This document shows positions 17,298-26,239 of a stretch of DNA of 64,000 nucleotides, in pieces (the stretch's first letter is position 1; the number at the start of each line of letters is the position of its first letter). Both the position numbers and the translations under genes were made by a program. The DNA comes from Leifsonia sp. AK011 (GTDB lineage Bacteria > Actinomycetota > Actinomycetes > Actinomycetales > Microbacteriaceae), in contig NZ_JACCCH010000001.1 of NCBI RefSeq assembly GCF_013410945.1, positions 2,790,001-2,854,000 on the forward strand, in the 5' to 3' direction. The notes under the pieces were generated by a model. It worked only from the letters and a program-made list of their open reading frames with translations. It had not been told where the DNA came from and searched no databases.

Positions 17298-18503
17298 ATG
17301 GCCAGGACACTGCTCAACGCCCCCGAGGTCGTGCGCCTCGAGAACGTCTCGAAGCGCTTCGTCGTGCGTCGTGACAACTCGCTCAAGGAACGCCTCGTCA
17401 CGTTCGGCCGCGCAGGCCGCACCCACCGCGAGGACTTCTGGGCGCTCAAGGACATCTCGCTATCCATCACTGCCGGTACCACCATCGGCCTCATCGGCCA
17501 CAATGGTTCCGGTAAGTCCACGCTGTTGAAGGTCGTCGGCGGCATCCTCGAGTCCACGACAGGAACGGTCCACAACCGCGGCCGCATCGCCGCCCTGCTC
17601 GAACTCGGCGCGGGCTTCCACCCCGACCTCACGGGCCGCGAGAACGTCTACCTCAACGCCTCGATCCTCGGCATGTCGAAGGATGAGACGGACGAACGCT
17701 TCGAGGAGATCCTCGACTTCTCCGGCATCGGTGACTTCATCGACACCCAGGTGAAGTTCTACTCCTCCGGCATGTACGTGCGTTTGGCCTTCGCCGTCGC
17801 GGTGCACACGGAACCCGACATCCTCCTCGTCGACGAGGTGCTCGCGGTCGGTGACGAGGCGTTCCAACGCAAGTGCCTCGACAAGATCCGCGAGTTCCAG
17901 GAGGAGGGCTGCACGATCATCATCGTGACGCACGCCCTCGGCCAGGTCGTCGAGCTCTGCGACCGCGCCGTCCTGCTGAATCGCGGCGAGATCGTGATCG
18001 ACGGCGACCCGAGCAAGGCGGTCGCGATGTTCCGCGACATCCTCGAGGAGCGCAGGCTCGAGAGCATCAAGCCGTCCGATCGGGATCGCGAGAACCTCGG
18101 CTTCACCGACATCGTCGTCACCGCGAGCGAGGAGGGCCCCCGCGGCGAGATCCTCCCGGGCGCCGACGTCACGTTCGACCTCAAGATCCACTCGGACCTC
18201 GACATGTCCGACATGGTCATCGCCGTGCACCTCAACACTCCGACAGGCCAGGATGTCTGGGGCACAACAACCAAGCGACTCGGCCTCACCCTCCCCAGCA
18301 CGCCGGGCGACAGCACGCTGCGTTTCACTCTGCGCGACACGCGTTTCGGGCCCGGCAAGTACTTCATCAACCTGTCGATCATGGATCCGAGCGGCGTGCA
18401 TCTGCACGATTGGCTGCAGGCCACCTCGTTCAACAGCCACGATCCGCGGAGTCACTACGGCATCGTCAACACCGAACCCGAGGCGGAGATCCTCGTCAGC
18501 TAG
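17298..18503 (+). CDS. Polysaccharide ABC exporter ATPase with C-terminal glycan-binding domain (Wzt-like)
   Basis: A 401-aa protein. The N-terminal half is an ABC ATPase: Walker A GHNGSGKST (about 73-81), signature YSSGMYVRLAFA, Walker B ILLVDEVLAVGDE and switch H in VTHALGQV. From about residue 265 there is a beta-rich Wzt_C-type domain (GEILPGADVTFDLKIHSDLD... HLHDWLQATSFNS). In Escherichia coli O9a the Wzt C-terminal domain recognises the capped end of the polymer, so this exporter probably handles a terminally modified chain. It forms an operon with the Wzm-like permease. Confidence 0.88.
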   Translation: MARTLLNAPEVVRLENVSKRFVVRRDNSLKERLVTFGRAGRTHREDFWALKDISLSITAGTTIGLIGHNGSGKSTLLKVVGGILESTTGTVHNRGRIAALLELGAGFHPDLTGRENVYLNASILGMSKDETDERFEEILDFSGIGDFIDTQVKFYSSGMYVRLAFAVAVHTEPDILLVDEVLAVGDEAFQRKCLDKIREFQEEGCTIIIVTHALGQVVELCDRAVLLNRGEIVIDGDPSKAVAMFRDILEERRLESIKPSDRDRENLGFTDIVVTASEEGPRGEILPGADVTFDLKIHSDLDMSDMVIAVHLNTPTGQDVWGTTTKRLGLTLPSTPGDSTLRFTLRDTRFGPGKYFINLSIMDPSGVHLHDWLQATSFNSHDPRSHYGIVNTEPEAEILVS

Positions 18504-18596
18504 GCAAAATCACACGAGTAACACCAGTCACATAAGCCTCGCCAAACCCACTGGTTTACCGTAGGCTTTCCCCTGCTATCCGAGTGGGGGAATTCG

Positions 18597-20360
18597 ATGG
18601 TGACTGCACGGGCCCGCGTGAGGCCGACATTCTGGGGAATGATGGCGACCGCAGCCGTCGTTCTCGCGACCCTCGTCGCCTCGCCCGCCGCGCCCGCTCA
18701 GGCGTTCACCGGTGCCGACTTCAACGCCGGGTACATCATCAGTGACGCGAACTTCTACGACGGCAACGCGATGTCGGAAGGCGACATCCAGTCCTTCCTC
18801 AGCGGCAAGATCGCCGAAGTCGGCGGCTGCAGCACCTCCAACTGCCTCGCCGTGTACCGCGCCAACACGGGATCCAAGCCCGCTGACATCCGTGCCGGTG
18901 GTGTCGTGGTCTGCAACGGCTACACCGCCGCAAGCAACGAGTCGGCCGCACGCATCATCTTCAAGGTGCAGCAGTCGTGCGGCATCAGCGCCCGCGTCCT
19001 GCTCGTCACCCTGCAGAAGGAGCAGAGCCTGCTCTCGGCGAAGTCGCCCACCAGCTGGCAGATGCAGGCCGCCATGGGCTACGGATGCCCGGACTCCACC
19101 CCCGGCGAGTGCGACGCTGGCTACTACGGCTTCTTCAACCAGGTCTACCAGGCCGCCTGGCAGCTCAAGCGCTACTCCGTGCCGGACTACTGGTACTTCA
19201 ACTTCCGCCCCGGATCGAACTACATCCAGTACAACCCCAACCCCGACTGCGGTGGGTCGTGGGTGAACATCCAGAACAACGCGACCGCGGCGCTCTACAA
19301 CTACACGCCGTACCAGCCGAACGCGGCATCCCTCGCGAACCTCTACGGCAGCGGCGGCAGCTGCGGAGCCCACGGTAACCGCAACTTCTGGACCTTCTAC
19401 TACAACTGGTTCGGCAACCCCACCGGGTCTGCGCCCGTGCCGACCATCCCCAACATGCCGGCCTCCTCGCGCATCGCGGGTGCCGACCGGTATGAGACGG
19501 CCGTCGAGGTGTCCCAGCGCATCCCGGCCAGCACGGGGACGGTCTTCATCGCCAACGGCGTGAAGTTCCCCGACGCCCTGGCGGCTGCACCCGCCGCGGC
19601 TGTCGCCGGCGCTCCCGTGCTCCTCGTCAACGGCACCGACATACCCGCCTCGGTCTCGGCCGAGCTGCAGCGCCTCTCCCCCACGCGCATCGTGGTCGTC
19701 GGCAACGAGAGTTCCGTGTCGGCCGATGTCGCCTCGCAACTCGCCGCCTTCACGCCCGAGGTCGTACGCGTCGGCGGAGCGAACCGTTTCGAGACGGCCA
19801 GGATGCTCACCCAGTTCTTCCCGCGCGAGCGGGCCAGCGAGGCCTACGTCGTCAGCGGACTCGACTTCGCTGACGCGCTGGCGGCGGGGGCGGCAGCGGG
19901 CTCGAAGTCCGCGCCGATCATCCTCGTCGATGGTGCCGAGGGAAGCATCGACCAGGCCACGGCCGACGCACTCACCACGCTCGGAGTCACGAAGGTGACG
20001 ATCGCGGGTAGCGACAAGACGGTCAGCGCGGGGATCGCGGCATCCATCGATGCCCTGCCGGATGTCACGGTCAACCGTCTCGGCGGGGCCAACCGCTACG
20101 CCACCGCTGGGCTGATCGCCCGGGATGCCTTCCCGACGAGCAGCACGGTGTACCTCGCGGCCGGCACGTCGTTCCCCGACGCCCTCTCCGCGGCGGCCCT
20201 GGCCGCCACGACCCGGTCGGCGCTCATCCTGACCCAGCCCACGTGCGTGCGCCGGAGCACGGGTGCCGACATCACCGCGTTCGGTGCGAGCTCAGTTGTA
20301 CTGCTGGGCGGAACCCCCACCCTCAGCGAGGGTGTCGCCCGCTACGAGGCCTGCGACTAG
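18597..20360 (+). CDS. Secreted cell-wall-binding-repeat protein with N-terminal lysozyme/hemagglutinin-like domain
   Basis: A 587-aa exported protein. A signal peptide ends near APAQA (about residue 38). Residues 40-285 form a Tyr/Asn/Cys-rich domain (MSEGDIQSFLSGK, LVTLQKEQSLLS, AAMGYGCPDS, FYYNWFGNP) seen in actinobacterial surface proteins; the QKEQSLL motif recalls lysozyme-like glutamate-containing helices, which is only suggestive. Residues about 293-587 carry three CWB2 repeats (RIAGADRYETA, RVGGANRFETA, RLGGANRYATA). CWB2 domains bind anionic wall polymers. GTGGGGG precedes the ATG. The 93-bp gap before it is AT-richer than its surroundings. Confidence 0.82.
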   Translation: MVTARARVRPTFWGMMATAAVVLATLVASPAAPAQAFTGADFNAGYIISDANFYDGNAMSEGDIQSFLSGKIAEVGGCSTSNCLAVYRANTGSKPADIRAGGVVVCNGYTAASNESAARIIFKVQQSCGISARVLLVTLQKEQSLLSAKSPTSWQMQAAMGYGCPDSTPGECDAGYYGFFNQVYQAAWQLKRYSVPDYWYFNFRPGSNYIQYNPNPDCGGSWVNIQNNATAALYNYTPYQPNAASLANLYGSGGSCGAHGNRNFWTFYYNWFGNPTGSAPVPTIPNMPASSRIAGADRYETAVEVSQRIPASTGTVFIANGVKFPDALAAAPAAAVAGAPVLLVNGTDIPASVSAELQRLSPTRIVVVGNESSVSADVASQLAAFTPEVVRVGGANRFETARMLTQFFPRERASEAYVVSGLDFADALAAGAAAGSKSAPIILVDGAEGSIDQATADALTTLGVTKVTIAGSDKTVSAGIAASIDALPDVTVNRLGGANRYATAGLIARDAFPTSSTVYLAAGTSFPDALSAAALAATTRSALILTQPTCVRRSTGADITAFGASSVVLLGGTPTLSEGVARYEACD

Positions 20361-20384
20361 CGGAGTGACTCCGGCCGGGGACTG

Positions 20385-21257
20385 CTACTCGTAGTCCGCC
20401 GCGAGGAGTCGCTGGAGGTAGGTTCCGTAGCCGCTCTTCTGCAGCGGTGCCGCGAGCACGGCGAGCTGGGCGTCGTCGATCCAGCCCGCGCGCCAGGCGA
20501 TCTCCTCGATGCACCCGATCTTGAAGCCCTGCCGGTCCTCGATCACGCGCACGTACTCGGAGGCCTGCATCATCGACTCGAAGGTCCCGGTGTCGAGCCA
20601 GGCCGTTCCACGGTCGAGAACCTGCACCTGAAGGCGACCAGCCTCGAGGTAGCGCTCGTTGATCGTCGAGATCTCGAGCTCGCCGCGGGCGCTCGGCTCG
20701 ATCGTCTTGGCGATCTTCACCACCTCGTTGTCGTAGAAGTAGAGGCCGGGCACCGCGTAGTTGCTCTTGGGCTTGACCGGCTTCTCCTCGATGGAGATCG
20801 CGACGTTGTTGTCGTCGAACTCGACAACGCCGTACGCCGTGGGATTGGCCACCTGGTACGCGAAGATCAGGCCGCCATCGATGTCGCCGTTGTTGCGCAG
20901 CGAGCTGCCGAGGCCCGAACCGTGGAAGATGTTGTCGCCGAGAACGAGGGCGACCGACTCGTCGCCGATGAACTCCTCGCCGATGATGAACGCCTGCGCG
21001 AGACCGTCCGGACTCGGCTGCACCGCGTACTCGAGGCGGATGCCGAGGTCCGATCCGTCACCCAGCAGCGCGCGGAACTGGTCGTTGTACTCGGGGGTCG
21101 TGATGATCAGGATCTCGCTGATGTCGGCCATCATGAGCGTCGACAGGGGGTAGTAGATCATCGGCTTGTCGTAGATGGGCATGAGCTGCTTGGAGATGCC
21201 CTTGGTGATGGGCCACAAACGCGTGCCGGACCCGCCGGCGAGGATGATTCCGCGCAT
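20385..21257 (-). CDS. rmlA: Glucose-1-phosphate thymidylyltransferase
   Basis: A 290-aa nucleotidyltransferase of the usual length. It makes dTDP-glucose from dTTP and glucose-1-phosphate, the first step of dTDP-L-rhamnose synthesis. [20 protein letters not shown] at the N-terminus is the nucleotide-binding signature; [26 protein letters not shown] and [20 protein letters not shown] are all conserved in RmlA. It follows rmlC with a 1-bp overlap and reads toward the cell-wall-binding protein gene, 24 bp from its stop. Confidence 0.95.
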   Translation of the reverse strand: MRGIILAGGSGTRLWPITKGISKQLMPIYDKPMIYYPLSTLMMADISEILIITTPEYNDQFRALLGDGSDLGIRLEYAVQPSPDGLAQAFIIGEEFIGDESVALVLGDNIFHGSGLGSSLRNNGDIDGGLIFAYQVANPTAYGVVEFDDNNVAISIEEKPVKPKSNYAVPGLYFYDNEVVKIAKTIEPSARGELEISTINERYLEAGRLQVQVLDRGTAWLDTGTFESMMQASEYVRVIEDRQGFKIGCIEEIAWRAGWIDDAQLAVLAAPLQKSGYGTYLQRLLAADYE

Positions 21258-21883
21258 CAGTTCGCGCCTCCCGTGTCCGCGGCCCGGGACAGGCTCGCGT
21301 AGTACTCCCTCATGTCGTCCCAGGTGGGGAGGAGCCCCTGCTCGGCCGCCTCGGCGAGAGTCGGGGCATCCGTGTCCTTGGGAGACAACAGGGGCTCACC
21401 AGCCTCAGGCGGGAACACGAGGCCGATGCCCACATCGAGCGGGTCGATGCCGTGCTCACCGGTGGGGTTGTAGGTGTCGGAGACGAGGTAGCTCACGACG
21501 GCGCCCTCGGTGAGGGCGACGAAGGCGTGACCGAGCCCCTCGGAGAGGTAGATGGCGCGGCGGTCGACGTCGTCGAGCAGCACTGAATCCCACTGGCCGA
21601 AGGTCGGAGAGCCCACGCGGATGTCGACGACGTAGTCGAGCACTGCACCGTGCGTGCACGTGACGTACTTGGCCTGGCCGAGCGGCACGTCGGCGAAGTG
21701 GATGCCACGAACGACACCCTTCTTCGACACGGAGGTGTTCGCCTGCCGGAGCGTGAGGGGGTGCCCGACCGCCTCGGAGAGCTTGTCGAACCTGTACCAC
21801 TCGAGGAAGACCCCACGGTCGTCGCCGCGGATGATGGGAGTGATCTCGTACGAGTCCGGAATGGACAGCTCTCTAATCTGCAC
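21257..21883 (-). CDS. rmlC: dTDP-4-dehydrorhamnose 3,5-epimerase
   Basis: A 208-aa cupin epimerase. [33 protein letters not shown] (catalytic His in RGIH) and [12 protein letters not shown] match RmlC. It turns the 4-keto-6-deoxy-glucose intermediate into the L-lyxo form. GTG start with TAGACT 6 nt upstream, so it is probably a leaderless first gene of rmlC-rmlA. rmlB lies 5 kb away on the other strand and no rmlD is seen in the window. Confidence 0.93.
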   Translation of the reverse strand: MQIRELSIPDSYEITPIIRGDDRGVFLEWYRFDKLSEAVGHPLTLRQANTSVSKKGVVRGIHFADVPLGQAKYVTCTHGAVLDYVVDIRVGSPTFGQWDSVLLDDVDRRAIYLSEGLGHAFVALTEGAVVSYLVSDTYNPTGEHGIDPLDVGIGLVFPPEAGEPLLSPKDTDAPTLAEAAEQGLLPTWDDMREYYASLSRAADTGGAN

Positions 21884-21889
21884 CGAGCG

Positions 21890-21895
21890 AGTCTA
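21890..21895 (-). promoter_or_regulatory. -10 box for rmlCA (leaderless)
   Basis: TAGACT lies 6 nt before the GTG start of rmlC; no Shine-Dalgarno sequence. Confidence 0.5.
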
Positions 21896-22822
21896 CCGGG
21901 CCGCGCGGAGAGCGCGGAGGTCGTCCTCCGTATAGGTGGCGGCGATCTGGGCGTCGTTGCCGCCCTCCCAGAGGTTCGACATGTAGAGCCCACCCGCCTG
22001 CGTCTCCGGAACGAACGGGAAGATCCTCGGGGTCTCGGTCACCTGCGCGACGGGGATTCCCGCCGAGATGGCGATCCTGTGCAGCCAGACATCGTCAGCC
22101 TTGGGCGCGATCTCGAGGAACGCCGTGCCCGCCTCGCGGAGCAGGTCGAGTACGCGTGGCGGGAACACCTGGCCGGACACGGACGTGCCGAAGGTGCGCA
22201 GGCTCGGCTCGGTGGAGGTGCAGGGCGTCCATGACTCGTAGGGTGCGATCCGGTCCCCCTCGAACTCGATGTGGTGGGCCCGGAGGCAGTGCACGATGTC
22301 GGGATCCTGGCGTGCGGCTGCCGCGAGCTCGGCGAGCCAGGTTGGCGGGTAGAGCTTGTCGTCGTCGCTCGTGACGAGCGGGCGCGAGTGACGATCGATG
22401 CTCGAGACGTAGGGGTAGTACTTGGTGTGAACGCCGAGACCGGGCTCGACCTGGCGCACCTCGACACCTCGGCGCATGAGCCTGCGCAGGGCACGTGAGG
22501 GCCGCAGCGATGGGTCGTCGAGCCAGAGAATGAGACGACCCGGGCGTTCGACTCCGCTCGCGATCGACTCGAGCGCGACGTGAACCCGACGGAACCTGTC
22601 ACCGTGGGTGGTCATCGTCACGACCATCTCGGAGTCCGGATCGATGGCGCTGCGCCGGGAGAACCTGTTCGACCGGTCGAGCTCCCGGAGGTACTGACGT
22701 ACCTCGGGGTAGATCGGGCGATCGTCGAACCCCGGCGGCGGGGGCGGCTGCACCACGCCCAGCTTCTCCGCGAGGGCGCGGACCCCGGGAATGCGACCGA
22801 CCGCGCGTCGCACGCGCGCCAC
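21893..22822 (-). CDS. Glycosyltransferase-like protein, paralogue of the upstream gene (1 of 2)
   Basis: About 309 aa. It shares with the next gene the motifs MVVTMTTHGDRFRRVHVALESIASG, RLILWLDDPS, VHTKYYPY, LVTSDDDKLYPPTWL (DDD metal-binding type) and FGTSVSGQVFPPRVLDLLREAG. These look like a GT-A glycosyltransferase of the capsular type; acceptor unknown. The reading frame stays open upstream into the paralogue, but the homology starts near 22822, so a GTG there is proposed by alignment with the paralogue's N-terminus (VARIPG/VGRIPG). GTG at 22855 is the alternative. The ribosome site is poor in both cases. Confidence 0.7.
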   Translation of the reverse strand: MARVRRAVGRIPGVRALAEKLGVVQPPPPPGFDDRPIYPEVRQYLRELDRSNRFSRRSAIDPDSEMVVTMTTHGDRFRRVHVALESIASGVERPGRLILWLDDPSLRPSRALRRLMRRGVEVRQVEPGLGVHTKYYPYVSSIDRHSRPLVTSDDDKLYPPTWLAELAAAARQDPDIVHCLRAHHIEFEGDRIAPYESWTPCTSTEPSLRTFGTSVSGQVFPPRVLDLLREAGTAFLEIAPKADDVWLHRIAISAGIPVAQVTETPRIFPFVPETQAGGLYMSNLWEGGNDAQIAATYTEDDLRALRAAR

Positions 22823-22841
22823 CGCTCCGAGCGGCCCTGCG

Positions 22842-23762
22842 TCAGCGGGAGGCACGGAGAGCCTGCAGGTCGGAGGGCGAGTAGGTGGCCGCGAACTGCT
22901 CGTCGTTCTCGCGGCCCCACACGTTCGTGATGAAGAGACCGGAGGCCTGGGTGCCGGGGACGAGCGTGAAGTGCTGGGTCTCCGCGGTGACCTGGGCCAC
23001 GGGCATCCCGTTGCTGATGGCCACCCAGTGCACCCAGATGTCATCGTTCATGGGCGAGACCTCGCGGAACGCCTCGCCCTTCTCGCGGAGCAGGTCGAGC
23101 AGACGCGCGGGGAAGAGCTGGCCCGAGACGGAGGTGCCGAAGTTGAGGGGGCTCGCGTCGATGGTGCTCGTGGGCTGCCACTCGCTGTACGGCAGCAGTC
23201 GCTCGCCCTCGAAGTCCATGCGGTGAGCGCGGTAGCAGACGATCGCGTCCGGCTCCCGGGAAGCCGCGGCCGCGATGCCCGCAAGCCAGTCCTTCGGGTA
23301 GATGATGTCGTCGTCGCTCGTGACCATGGGCACCTCGTGCCGCGCCTCGGACCGCGCGTACGGGAAGTACTTGGTGTGGACGCGCAGTCCGTGCTCGACC
23401 GTGATGATCTCGAGGCCGCGACGCTGGAGACGGCGAAGAGCCGGCGTGATCGCGATGGTGGGGTCATCGAGCCAGAGGATGAGTCTGCGCGGCTTCAGCG
23501 AGCCACGGGCGATCGATTCGAGGGCCACGTGCACGCGGCGGGCACGCTGGCCGTATGTCGTCATCGAGACGACGAGCGGGGTGGATGCCTCGACCACGGG
23601 CTCGCGGGAGAACCGGTTGCGCCACGACAGTCGCGCCATCTCGACGACGTCGGCCACGGTCTGCGGAGTGTCGTCGTAGCCCTTCAGGGAAGGCCTGAGA
23701 CCCAGGCGTCCCGCGAGCCACTTGGCACCGGGAATCCTTGCCACCGTGGATCGTAACGACAC
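22842..23762 (-). CDS. Glycosyltransferase-like protein, paralogue of the downstream gene (2 of 2)
   Basis: A 306-aa protein with VVSMTTYGQRARRVHVALESIARG, RLILWLDDPT, MVTSDDDIIYPKDWLAGI and SPMNDDIWVHWVAISNG. The SDDD and NDDIW acidic motifs suggest a metal-dependent GT-A fold. It forms a tandem pair with the downstream paralogue. GTG start with TACAGT 6 nt upstream, a leaderless arrangement. It is followed upstream by the protease/cell-wall-binding gene on the same strand after 47 bp. Confidence 0.75.
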   Translation of the reverse strand: MSLRSTVARIPGAKWLAGRLGLRPSLKGYDDTPQTVADVVEMARLSWRNRFSREPVVEASTPLVVSMTTYGQRARRVHVALESIARGSLKPRRLILWLDDPTIAITPALRRLQRRGLEIITVEHGLRVHTKYFPYARSEARHEVPMVTSDDDIIYPKDWLAGIAAAASREPDAIVCYRAHRMDFEGERLLPYSEWQPTSTIDASPLNFGTSVSGQLFPARLLDLLREKGEAFREVSPMNDDIWVHWVAISNGMPVAQVTAETQHFTLVPGTQASGLFITNVWGRENDEQFAATYSPSDLQALRASR

Positions 23763-23768
23763 GATTCC

Positions 23769-23774
23769 ACTGTA
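23769..23774 (-). promoter_or_regulatory. -10 box for the paralogous glycosyltransferase pair (leaderless)
   Basis: TACAGT lies 6 nt before the GTG at 23762. Confidence 0.45.
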
Positions 23775-23809
23775 ACCCGATGTTCCGGGGGCGGATGCTC
23801 GGTCTCCTC

Positions 23810-26161
23810 CTAGCAGGAGCGAAGCGCGAACACGCTCGCGTCGAGCGTGCTGGAGCTACCCAGGAGGTGCACTGTGGTCACACCCATCGTCCTCATGGCC
23901 GCGAGCGTCTCCGGCGGCACGCAGTTGTTGCGCACCACGAAGAGGGGAACGCCCTGCTGGCCCGCCAGCGCAGCACCCGAGAGGGCGTCCGCGAAGCCGG
24001 TACCAACGGCGAGGTATGCCGAGGTGGAGGAGCTGAAGGCATTCTGGTTGATCGCGACGGAGGTGACGTAGCGGTTCACGCCCTCGAGCCTCTGGACGCT
24101 CACGTTCGGGATGGCGTCGATCGCGTTCGCGATACCCGTCGAGACCGAGAGGCTCGAACCGGTGATCCTCACGTCGGTGACACCCAGCTGGACGAGCAGG
24201 TTGCGCGTGGCGGTGTCGAGGGTGGGAGCGGTGCCATTGACGAGGATCACGGGAGCCGAGACATCCCCGGCTGCCGCCGCCGCGGAGAGGGCGTCGGGGA
24301 AGTTCTCACCGGTCGCCACATAGGCCTTGGTGCTCGTGCCGAACCGCGAGCTGACGAGCAGGGATGTCGCGTATCGGTTCGCCCCGGCCACTCGCTCGAC
24401 CGTCGCCGAAGAGTCGAGACCCTGTACGAGTGACCTGACCGAGTCGAACACGGAGTCGGAGATCGAGTCCGGGCCTCCGAGAATGACGACCTTGTCGGGC
24501 TGCACGGCCGCGATCGCGTCCCTGATCGACTGCGGCAGCACGCCGGGCTCGGTCAGCAGAAGGGGTGCGTTGCTGGCGCCCGCGAGGGAGGCTGCGCTCA
24601 GGGCATCCGGGTACTTCTGGCCGTTGGCGAGGTACACCGTGTTGGAGCCGGAGAACCTGCTGGCGATCGCGGCGGACGTCTCGTAGCGGTTGGCACCGAA
24701 GATGCGGTCAACGGTCATTCCCCGCTTGACGAAGCCCGTGGTCGGGCTCGACGTCGAGTACGTGCCGTAGCGCGCCACCGCCGAGAACGAGTGGATGCCC
24801 GTGGGGAGCGAGGAGACGTTGACCGACCAGGAGCCGGTGCTTGCGCTGACGTTCACCGTGGAGAAGACCGAGGACGACCCGTCGACGTAGAGGTCGACTC
24901 TGTAGTCGACGCCAGCGCCGGGCACCGATCCGTTGATCGCGGTGTCGCTGCCGCCGGAAGCCGAAATGGATGTAACAGTCGGGGGTGCCACCGTCGCGGC
25001 TATCTCCCAAGTCGATGAATAGTTCTGCGTCACACTCGGGCCACCAGCGGAAGACACAAGCGGAAAGAACCCCGCATAGCTTCCGTTTACATACGGGTGT
25101 CCCTGGTTGTCGTAATAGACCGTGTAGTCCTTGTTGCACCCCCCTGGAGTAGTCGTCCATGAGGTGATTCCCAGCCCCTTTCCACCCGGGGCAATGGCAA
25201 TTCCGCCACTATCCCCAGGAAGAACGCACAGGGCCGCCACGATCGAATTCACCTGGACACCGTCCACGCTCGCGGTGTAGTCGACGTCAACGATCGGACC
25301 GCACGCCCATCCTGTGCGGCTACCCGACTTACACGTGGTCTGGCCTTCGATTGCCGCAGACCGGCCGGTTACAAGGTCGGGAGTGCTGGAAAGGGGAGCG
25401 CCCGAGCCCATCCCCCAGGTGAGAGCACTGCTCTTCTGAACTATGCCGGAACCACCCGAGCTGATGCGCCCCACATCGTTCCCTGAGCCGAATACCGACG
25501 TTCCAGGCACCTGAGCCCCGATCGTCGCCCCGACGGTACCAACCTGGCCTGGGGACGTCTGATTGAAAATGAACGCGTTTCCGGTCATGTCGGCGGTGCA
25601 GTGCCCTGCGGTTGCGAACTGTGGTGCACCCGTGGAGAGAAGATATCCGGTGAACCCCACCGAACATTGGTGACGGTACTGCGAGTCTTGCCAGATCCAG
25701 CCTTGTCCGTCGTAGAGGTCCGCAGCGAACTCGGGCGTCTGCGTCGCCGGCTGCCAGAGCGGGTCTGGCTCGCCGAATTCTGCGGTCGCACCTGTTGATT
25801 CAACGAGCGATGCGTCCTCGAGTGAATCAACATTGACCACCAGCTCAGTACCCTCAAGTCGCGAGCCAAGTACCTCGACCCCCGAGGCCTCTATCGAGTC
25901 GACAACCTCGACCGCCACCACTGCGGCCGCTCCTTGAGCAAGGTACTGCTCTGGGGTCAGGTCAGTATCTCGCTCGAGAGCTGCGAGCAGGTCGGTGGGC
26001 AGGTCAGCAACATCGTCAACAAAATCCGCTGCGTCATAAACCGGCATGTGCTCAAGCCCTGGCACCTCGTCCGCGAGAGCGGGCGTGGGTGCCAGGAAAG
26101 TCGCAACAACCAGTGCGAGGCCAGCCGGCACGGCCACAGCGCGAAGTCCTACAGCTGACAT
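23810..26161 (-). CDS. Secreted trypsin-like serine protease with three cell-wall-binding repeats
   Basis: A 783-aa exported protein. Signal peptide about 1-31 (ending PALA), an acidic propeptide-like stretch to about 140, then an S1-type protease domain with His187 (ATAGHC), Asp229 (GSGNDVG) and Ser318 (LPGDSGG), resembling the streptogrisin/alpha-lytic group. Residues about 390-480 look like an Ig-like linker, and three CWB2 repeats follow from about 484 (RIFGANRYETS, RVAGANRYATS, RLEGVNRYVTS). GGGGG lies about 9 nt before the chosen ATG; an upstream start at 26182 is possible. The protease half (about 24,960-26,160) is AT-richer than the repeat half. Confidence 0.85.
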   Translation of the reverse strand: MSAVGLRAVAVPAGLALVVATFLAPTPALADEVPGLEHMPVYDAADFVDDVADLPTDLLAALERDTDLTPEQYLAQGAAAVVAVEVVDSIEASGVEVLGSRLEGTELVVNVDSLEDASLVESTGATAEFGEPDPLWQPATQTPEFAADLYDGQGWIWQDSQYRHQCSVGFTGYLLSTGAPQFATAGHCTADMTGNAFIFNQTSPGQVGTVGATIGAQVPGTSVFGSGNDVGRISSGGSGIVQKSSALTWGMGSGAPLSSTPDLVTGRSAAIEGQTTCKSGSRTGWACGPIVDVDYTASVDGVQVNSIVAALCVLPGDSGGIAIAPGGKGLGITSWTTTPGGCNKDYTVYYDNQGHPYVNGSYAGFFPLVSSAGGPSVTQNYSSTWEIAATVAPPTVTSISASGGSDTAINGSVPGAGVDYRVDLYVDGSSSVFSTVNVSASTGSWSVNVSSLPTGIHSFSAVARYGTYSTSSPTTGFVKRGMTVDRIFGANRYETSAAIASRFSGSNTVYLANGQKYPDALSAASLAGASNAPLLLTEPGVLPQSIRDAIAAVQPDKVVILGGPDSISDSVFDSVRSLVQGLDSSATVERVAGANRYATSLLVSSRFGTSTKAYVATGENFPDALSAAAAAGDVSAPVILVNGTAPTLDTATRNLLVQLGVTDVRITGSSLSVSTGIANAIDAIPNVSVQRLEGVNRYVTSVAINQNAFSSSTSAYLAVGTGFADALSGAALAGQQGVPLFVVRNNCVPPETLAAMRTMGVTTVHLLGSSSTLDASVFALRSC

Positions 26162-26225
26162 CTCGTTCCCCCCGTGAGCCATCGTCAGAATGAGGCTCTC
26201 AGCACTGATCTTAGGATGCCGCCGG

Positions 26226-26231
26226 TAACAT
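26226..26231 (+). promoter_or_regulatory. Possible -10 box for the following glycosyltransferase
   Basis: TAACAT lies 8 nt before the ATG at 26240. There is no ribosome site, which fits a leaderless start. Confidence 0.35.
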
Positions 26232-26239
26232 CAGTGTTC

